Positions 5,518 through 8,709 of a stretch of DNA of 8,709 nucleotides are shown piece after piece; position 1 is the first letter of the stretch, and every line of letters begins with the position of its first letter. Source of the stretch: Oscillospiraceae bacterium. GTDB lineage: Bacteria; Bacillota; Clostridia; Oscillospirales; Acutalibacteraceae. The translations under genes were made by a program, and so were the position numbers. The DNA is taken from assembly GCA_021640185.1 (NCBI GenBank), contig JAJXDX010000061.1, forward strand, positions 1-8,709. The letters are read 5' to 3'. The notes below the pieces were generated by a model, which worked only from the letters and a program-made list of their open reading frames with translations, was not told where the DNA came from and made no database searches.

Positions 5518-6681
5518 TCAATCTTCGTCGTCGACCACGATGTCGATCTGCGCCTTGGCGGCCTCGCTCGTGACCTGCGGCGCGGCGGCCAGCGGGATCT
5601 CCACCGGCTCCTGATCGGTCTTGATCGTCCCGCGCGTCGCGCTCACGACCTTGTCCAGATCGGCGCGCACGCGCTTTTCGATCTCGGCAGCCAGCTCCGG
5701 CCGGTCGCGCAGCAGCGCGCGCACGTTGTCGCGTCCCTGCGCCAGCCGCTCCCCGTTGTACGAGAACCACGACCCGGACTTTTCGATGATGTCCAGCTTC
5801 ACGCCAAGATCGACCAGCTCGCTGTCGCGCGAGATGCCCACGCCGTACAGCACGTCGAACTCCGCCTGCTTGAAGGGCGGCGCCAGCTTGTTCTTGACCA
5901 CCTTCACCCGCGTGTGGGAGCCGTAGGCTTCCGTGCTCGTTTTCAGCGTTTCCACGCGGCGCACGTCCAGCCGGACGGAGGCGTAGTATTTCAGCGCGTT
6001 GCCGCCGGAGGTCACCTCCGGGCTGCCGTACATCACGCCCACCTTCATGCGCAGCTGGTTGATGAACAGCGCCAGACAGTTCGATTTGGACACCACCGGC
6101 GCCAGCTTGCGCATGGCTTGGCTCATCAGCCGCGCCTGCACGCCGACGTGGGAATCGCCCATGTCGCCTTCGATCTCCGCCTTCGTCACCAGGGCGGCGA
6201 CGGAGTCGAGCACCACGATGTCGATCGCGCCGGAGCGCACCAGCGCCTCCATGATCTCCAGCGCCTGCTCGCCGGTGTCCGGCTGCGATACCAGCAGCGC
6301 GTCCACGTCCACGCCCAGCGCCTTGGCATAGACGGGGTCGAGCGCGTGCTCCACGTCGATGTACGCCGCCTCGCCGCCCAGCTTCTGCATCTCGGCGACG
6401 GCGTGCAGCGCCAGCGTCGTTTTACCGGAGGCTTCCGGCCCGAACACCTCCACGATGCGCCCGCGCGGCAGCCCGCCGATCCCCAGTGCCGCATCCAGCG
6501 CCAAAGACCCCGTCGGCACGACGTCCACGTTCATCTTCCGGTTCTCGCCCAGCCGCATGATCGTGCCCTTGCCGTAGGTCTTTTCGATCTGCGTCAGCGC
6601 CGCGTCCAGTGCCTTTTTGCGCCCTTCGGCATCGGTCGGCATCTCCGCGGTCTTTTTGGATTCCTTCTTCTTGTCCGCCAT
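5518..6681 (-). CDS. recA: Recombinase RecA
   Basis: RecA is the ATP-dependent strand-exchange protein of homologous recombination and the co-protease that triggers LexA self-cleavage in the SOS response. The product is 387 residues. The Walker A motif GPEASGKTT is at 81-89, Walker B IVVLDS at 155-160, and the conserved loop region INQLRMKVGVMYGSPEVTSG starts near 207. The remaining core matches RecA throughout. The N-terminal lead (MADKKKESKKTAEMPTDAEG) is somewhat longer than usual and lysine-rich. The C-terminus ends in the acidic tail VVDDED typical of the family. The ATG at 6681 is supported by GGGAGGG seven bases upstream; the frame is open 29 codons further, but that part overlaps the promoter. 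recA heads the recA-recX-rimO-pgsA group and has its own LexA-type operator. Confidence 0.98.
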   Translation of the reverse strand: MADKKKESKKTAEMPTDAEGRKKALDAALTQIEKTYGKGTIMRLGENRKMNVDVVPTGSLALDAALGIGGLPRGRIVEVFGPEASGKTTLALHAVAEMQKLGGEAAYIDVEHALDPVYAKALGVDVDALLVSQPDTGEQALEIMEALVRSGAIDIVVLDSVAALVTKAEIEGDMGDSHVGVQARLMSQAMRKLAPVVSKSNCLALFINQLRMKVGVMYGSPEVTSGGNALKYYASVRLDVRRVETLKTSTEAYGSHTRVKVVKNKLAPPFKQAEFDVLYGVGISRDSELVDLGVKLDIIEKSGSWFSYNGERLAQGRDNVRALLRDRPELAAEIEKRVRADLDKVVSATRGTIKTDQEPVEIPLAAAPQVTSEAAKAQIDIVVDDED

Positions 6682-6739
6682 GGTTTGACCCTCCCGTTCC
6701 CGGACGCGGCATTTTCCGCCCGCGCCCGCATCGTTTCGT

Positions 6740-6768
6740 ATTATAGCATAGATCCGCCCGGATCGCAA
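6740..6768 (-). promoter_or_regulatory. recA promoter
   Basis: On the minus strand TTGCGA (6768-6763) and TATAAT (6745-6740) are separated by exactly 17 bases, and TGC precedes TATAAT as an extended -10. The spacer contains GATCCG-GG-CGGATC, a small inverted repeat. This is a strong sigma-A type promoter, about 58 bases upstream of the ATG. Confidence 0.85.
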
Positions 6769-6775
6769 GGAAAAA

Positions 6776-6787
6776 GAACGTCCGTTC
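6776..6787 (-). promoter_or_regulatory. LexA/DinR-type SOS operator of recA
   Basis: On the minus strand the site reads GAAC-GGAC-GTTC, which fits the Firmicutes LexA box core GAAC-RNRY-GTTC. It ends seven bases upstream of the -35 element. The flanking A-run (6771-6775) and T-run (6791-6795) make the segment palindromic, so it may also act weakly as a terminator after prmC. The match is direct; LexA control is inferred from the known Gram-positive SOS regulon. Confidence 0.8.
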
Positions 6788-6793
6788 CGCTTT

Positions 6794-7648
6794 TTATCCG
6801 CCCTTCACGCCGATCACCACGCGGCCGATCCCGGCAAGGTCGCGCAGCGTGCGCACCTCGGTCAGCCCGGCGGCGGAAAACAGCGCGGCCACGGCCTCGG
6901 CCTGTCCCGCGCCGACCTCCACGGCCAAAAAGCCGCCCGTTTTCAGGCGGGAGAGCCAATCTCCGGCGATCGCACGGTAAAACATCAGCCCGTCGCCGCC
7001 GCCGTCCAGCGCCATCGCCGGCTCGCGCTGCACCTCGCGCTGCAGCGCGGGCAGCTCGCCGGAAGGGATGTACGGCGGGTTCGATACGATGGCATCGAAG
7101 CCCTCGGCGGGGAACCGCCCGGCATCGGTCAGCACGTCGGCGCGCACGGCGCGCACGTCGAACTGTGGGTAGCGCCGCAGGTTCTCGCGCAGATAGGGCA
7201 GAGCGTCCTCGGACAGCTCCACGGCGGTCACGTGCAGCCCGCTCTGCGGGCAGAGCGAGGCGATGCCCAGCCCCACGCAGCCGCTCCCGGCGCACAGATC
7301 CAGCACCTGCGCGCCGGAACGTCCGGCCAGCCGCGCGGCGGCCGTTTCGCACAGCAGCTCCGTGTCGGGGCGGGGGATCAGCACCCCTTCGCCGACGGCG
7401 AGGGAGAGCGTCAGCATCTCCCATTGCCCCAAGATGTATTGCAGCGGGCGGCCGTTCTCCCGCTCGGCCAGCGCCCGGCCAAGCGTCTGCTCCTGCGTCG
7501 CGGTCAGTACGCGGGCGCCGGGCGCGTGCCCGCGCGGCAGACCGCCCAGATCCTCCAGCAGGCAGCGCGCGTCAAAGCCGGCGTCCGCGCAGCCCGCCGC
7601 GGCCAGCCGCCGGGCGGCCGCGGACAGCCATTCGCGCTCGGTCACCAC
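6794..7648 (-). CDS. prmC: Peptide chain release factor N5-glutamine methyltransferase
   Basis: PrmC (HemK) methylates the glutamine of the GGQ motif in release factors RF1 and RF2, using S-adenosylmethionine. The product is 284 residues, the usual length. The helical N-terminal domain ends in PLQYILG (68-74). IPRPDTE follows at 91-97, the SAM-binding motif DLCAGSGCVG at 117-126, and the catalytic NPPY at 190-193. The start is GTG at 7648, seven bases after GGAGG; a second GTG directly follows and is also possible. It overlaps the stop codon of the upstream DUF1385 gene by seven bases, so translation is probably coupled. In many Firmicutes prmC sits beside prfA; here the next gene is recA. 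Confidence 0.95.
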   Translation of the reverse strand: MVTEREWLSAAARRLAAAGCADAGFDARCLLEDLGGLPRGHAPGARVLTATQEQTLGRALAERENGRPLQYILGQWEMLTLSLAVGEGVLIPRPDTELLCETAAARLAGRSGAQVLDLCAGSGCVGLGIASLCPQSGLHVTAVELSEDALPYLRENLRRYPQFDVRAVRADVLTDAGRFPAEGFDAIVSNPPYIPSGELPALQREVQREPAMALDGGGDGLMFYRAIAGDWLSRLKTGGFLAVEVGAGQAEAVAALFSAAGLTEVRTLRDLAGIGRVVIGVKGG

Positions 7649-8709
7649 CGGTCGTCCTCCGGGTCATTCGGGATCACGGCCTTCAGCGAGGCGATGGCAC
7701 ATTCGATCATGCCGTCGTCCGGCTCGATCGTGGTGATGTGCTGCATCCACATCCCCGGTGCGGAGATGATGCGGGTGAACGTATTGTCCTTGCGCCCGGC
7801 CAGCTTGATCAGTTCATACCCGATGCCGACGGTCAGCGGCAGCAGCAGCAATTTCACCACCGTGCGCAGCAGCGGCGTTTCGATCGGGATCAGGATGCTG
7901 ATCAGGATGCCCACGATCAGCATTAGGATCAAAAACGACGTGCCGCAGCGCGGGTGGAACCGCCGCTGCGGGCGCACGTTCTCCACCGTCAGCGGCAGCC
8001 CCTTTTCATAGCAGAAAATGGTCTTGTGCTCCGCTCCGTGGTATTGGAACGTCCGGCGGATGTCCTTCATCCGCGACACCGCCAGCATATACGCCAAAAA
8101 GATCACGATCCGCAGCACGCCCTCGAACACGCCGCGGATATAGCGGTGGTCAAGCTCCGGCACGGCCTTCGCCAGCCAGCTGAACAGCTGGATCGGCAGC
8201 CACATGAACAGGATCAGCGCCAGCCCCACGCCCAGCACCGTTGCCGCGATCATCACCGCCGTCATCGATCTTTCCGTCGATCTCGTGTTCTGCTTGCCGT
8301 CAGCACTTTGGACGCGCTCCGGCTCCTGCGCGGCGTCAGCCATTTCCGCCGATTCGGCGTTCTGCTCGCCGTCAGCGGTTTGGACGCGCTCCGGCTCCTG
8401 CGCGGCGTCAGCCATTTCCGCCGATCCGGCGTTCTGTCCGCCGTCAACACTTTGAACGCGCTCCGGCTCCTGCTCCGCGTCAGCCGTTTCCGCCGATCCG
8501 GTGTTCTGCCCGCCGTCAGCGGTTTGGACGCGCTCCGGCTCCTGCGCCGCGTCAGCCATTTCCGCCGATCCGGCGTTCTGCCCGCCGTCAGCGGTTTGAA
8601 CGCGCTCCGGCTCCTGCGCCGTGTCAGCCATTTCCGCCGACCCGGCGCTCTGTCCGCCGTCAGCGGTTTGGACGCGCTCCGGCTCCTGCGCGGCGTCAGC
8701 CATTTCCGC
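7642..8709 (-). CDS. DUF1385 (YqhQ-like) membrane protein, partial, with 24-residue repeats
   Basis: The C-terminal 355 residues are visible; the 5' end lies beyond the window. After the repeats come membrane segments (about TAVMIAATVLGVGLALILFM, VLRIVIFLAYMLAV, FLILMLIVGILISILIPI and VVKLLLLPLTVGIGYELI). The family hallmark FQYHGAEHKTIFCYEKGLPL, then TVENVRPQRRFHPRCGTSF, lies between the second and third. The tail contains APGMWMQHITTIEPDDGMIE. These match DUF1385 proteins such as B. subtilis YqhQ, whose function is not established. Adjacency to prmC is common in Firmicutes. Unusually, the segment before the first membrane helix consists of at least six acidic 24-residue repeats with invariant QEPERVQ. 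In relatives this position is a short linker after the N-terminal domain, so I infer an expanded cytoplasmic linker. The gene overlaps prmC by seven bases. Confidence 0.88.
   Translation of the reverse strand, partial: AEMADAAQEPERVQTADGGQSAGSAEMADTAQEPERVQTADGGQNAGSAEMADAAQEPERVQTADGGQNTGSAETADAEQEPERVQSVDGGQNAGSAEMADAAQEPERVQTADGEQNAESAEMADAAQEPERVQSADGKQNTRSTERSMTAVMIAATVLGVGLALILFMWLPIQLFSWLAKAVPELDHRYIRGVFEGVLRIVIFLAYMLAVSRMKDIRRTFQYHGAEHKTIFCYEKGLPLTVENVRPQRRFHPRCGTSFLILMLIVGILISILIPIETPLLRTVVKLLLLPLTVGIGYELIKLAGRKDNTFTRIISAPGMWMQHITTIEPDDGMIECAIASLKAVIPNDPEDDRW
7656..7660 (-). promoter_or_regulatory. Ribosome binding site of prmC inside the DUF1385 gene
   Basis: GGAGG on the minus strand lies within the last codons of the upstream gene, seven bases before the prmC GTG at 7648. 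It supports the GTG start in place of an ATG. Confidence 0.7.
8272..8709 (-). repeat. 72-bp coding minisatellite in the DUF1385 gene
   Basis: Six complete units and the start of a seventh recur at exactly 72 bases; CATTTCCGCC or its one-base variant falls at 8341, 8413, 8485, 8557, 8629 and 8701. Each encodes 24 residues, net acidic, rich in Ala, Glu, Gln and Gly, with QEPERVQ unchanged in all copies. Unit length is a multiple of three, so gain or loss keeps the frame. The array runs off the window edge. Confidence 0.95.

Noticed and set aside
5407..7926. Plus-strand open frame of 839 codons
   Set aside because: It runs antisense to recA and most of prmC, is rich in Arg, His, Pro and Ala, and has no domain pattern; it is a by-product of high third-position GC in the real genes.
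1..8709. tRNA, rRNA or known riboswitch
   Set aside because: No cloverleaf, CCA-ending tRNA pattern, rRNA segment or recognisable riboswitch core was seen on either strand by eye; short or divergent RNAs could be missed without a covariance search.

Overview
The window looks like a chromosome segment from a GC-rich, Gram-positive anaerobe of the Clostridia, most like the gut Oscillospiraceae/Ruminococcaceae. Support: strong AGGAGG-type ribosome sites, extended TGnTATAAT promoters, a Firmicutes-type LexA box (GAAC-N4-GTTC) in front of recA, and a SipW/TasA-type signal sequence. The family-level placement is inference.

Layout. 1-333: a non-coding array of palindromic repeats reading left to right. 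It is followed by a hairpin terminator (334-380), a nine-G tract and an extended -10 promoter. 544-2232 (+): a 562-residue secreted protein with a SipW-type signal, a TasA/camelysin-like domain and a C-terminal right-handed beta-helix. 2268-2316: a very strong, probably bidirectional terminator. 2326-2826: a second array of the same repeat family, reading right to left. 2809-8709 (-): housekeeping genes, in transcription order a YqhQ-like DUF1385 membrane protein (5' end outside the window), prmC, recA, recX, rimO and pgsA.

How the genes work together. The DUF1385 gene and prmC overlap by 7 bases and are co-transcribed. recA has its own SOS-type promoter 58 bases downstream of the prmC stop codon (promoter and operator 6740-6787). 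recA, recX, rimO and pgsA probably form one operon: recombinase, recombinase modulator, S12 methylthiotransferase and phosphatidylglycerophosphate synthase. The rimO/pgsA junction overlaps. The surface gene converges on this operon, is AT-richer than it, and stands alone, with no sipW, sortase or anchor protein nearby.

The most unusual content is the repeat family. Eight copies of a 13-15 bp hairpin (GCGGRC-RRT-GYCCGC) show A-T/G-C compensatory changes, and each is followed by a conserved TCGATCG-containing spacer. The two arrays lie on both sides of the surface gene in opposite orientation, each running into a terminator. One hairpin overlaps the last codons of pgsA and is followed directly by its stop codon. 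A second notable feature is a 72-bp in-frame minisatellite (at least six copies) inside the DUF1385 gene.
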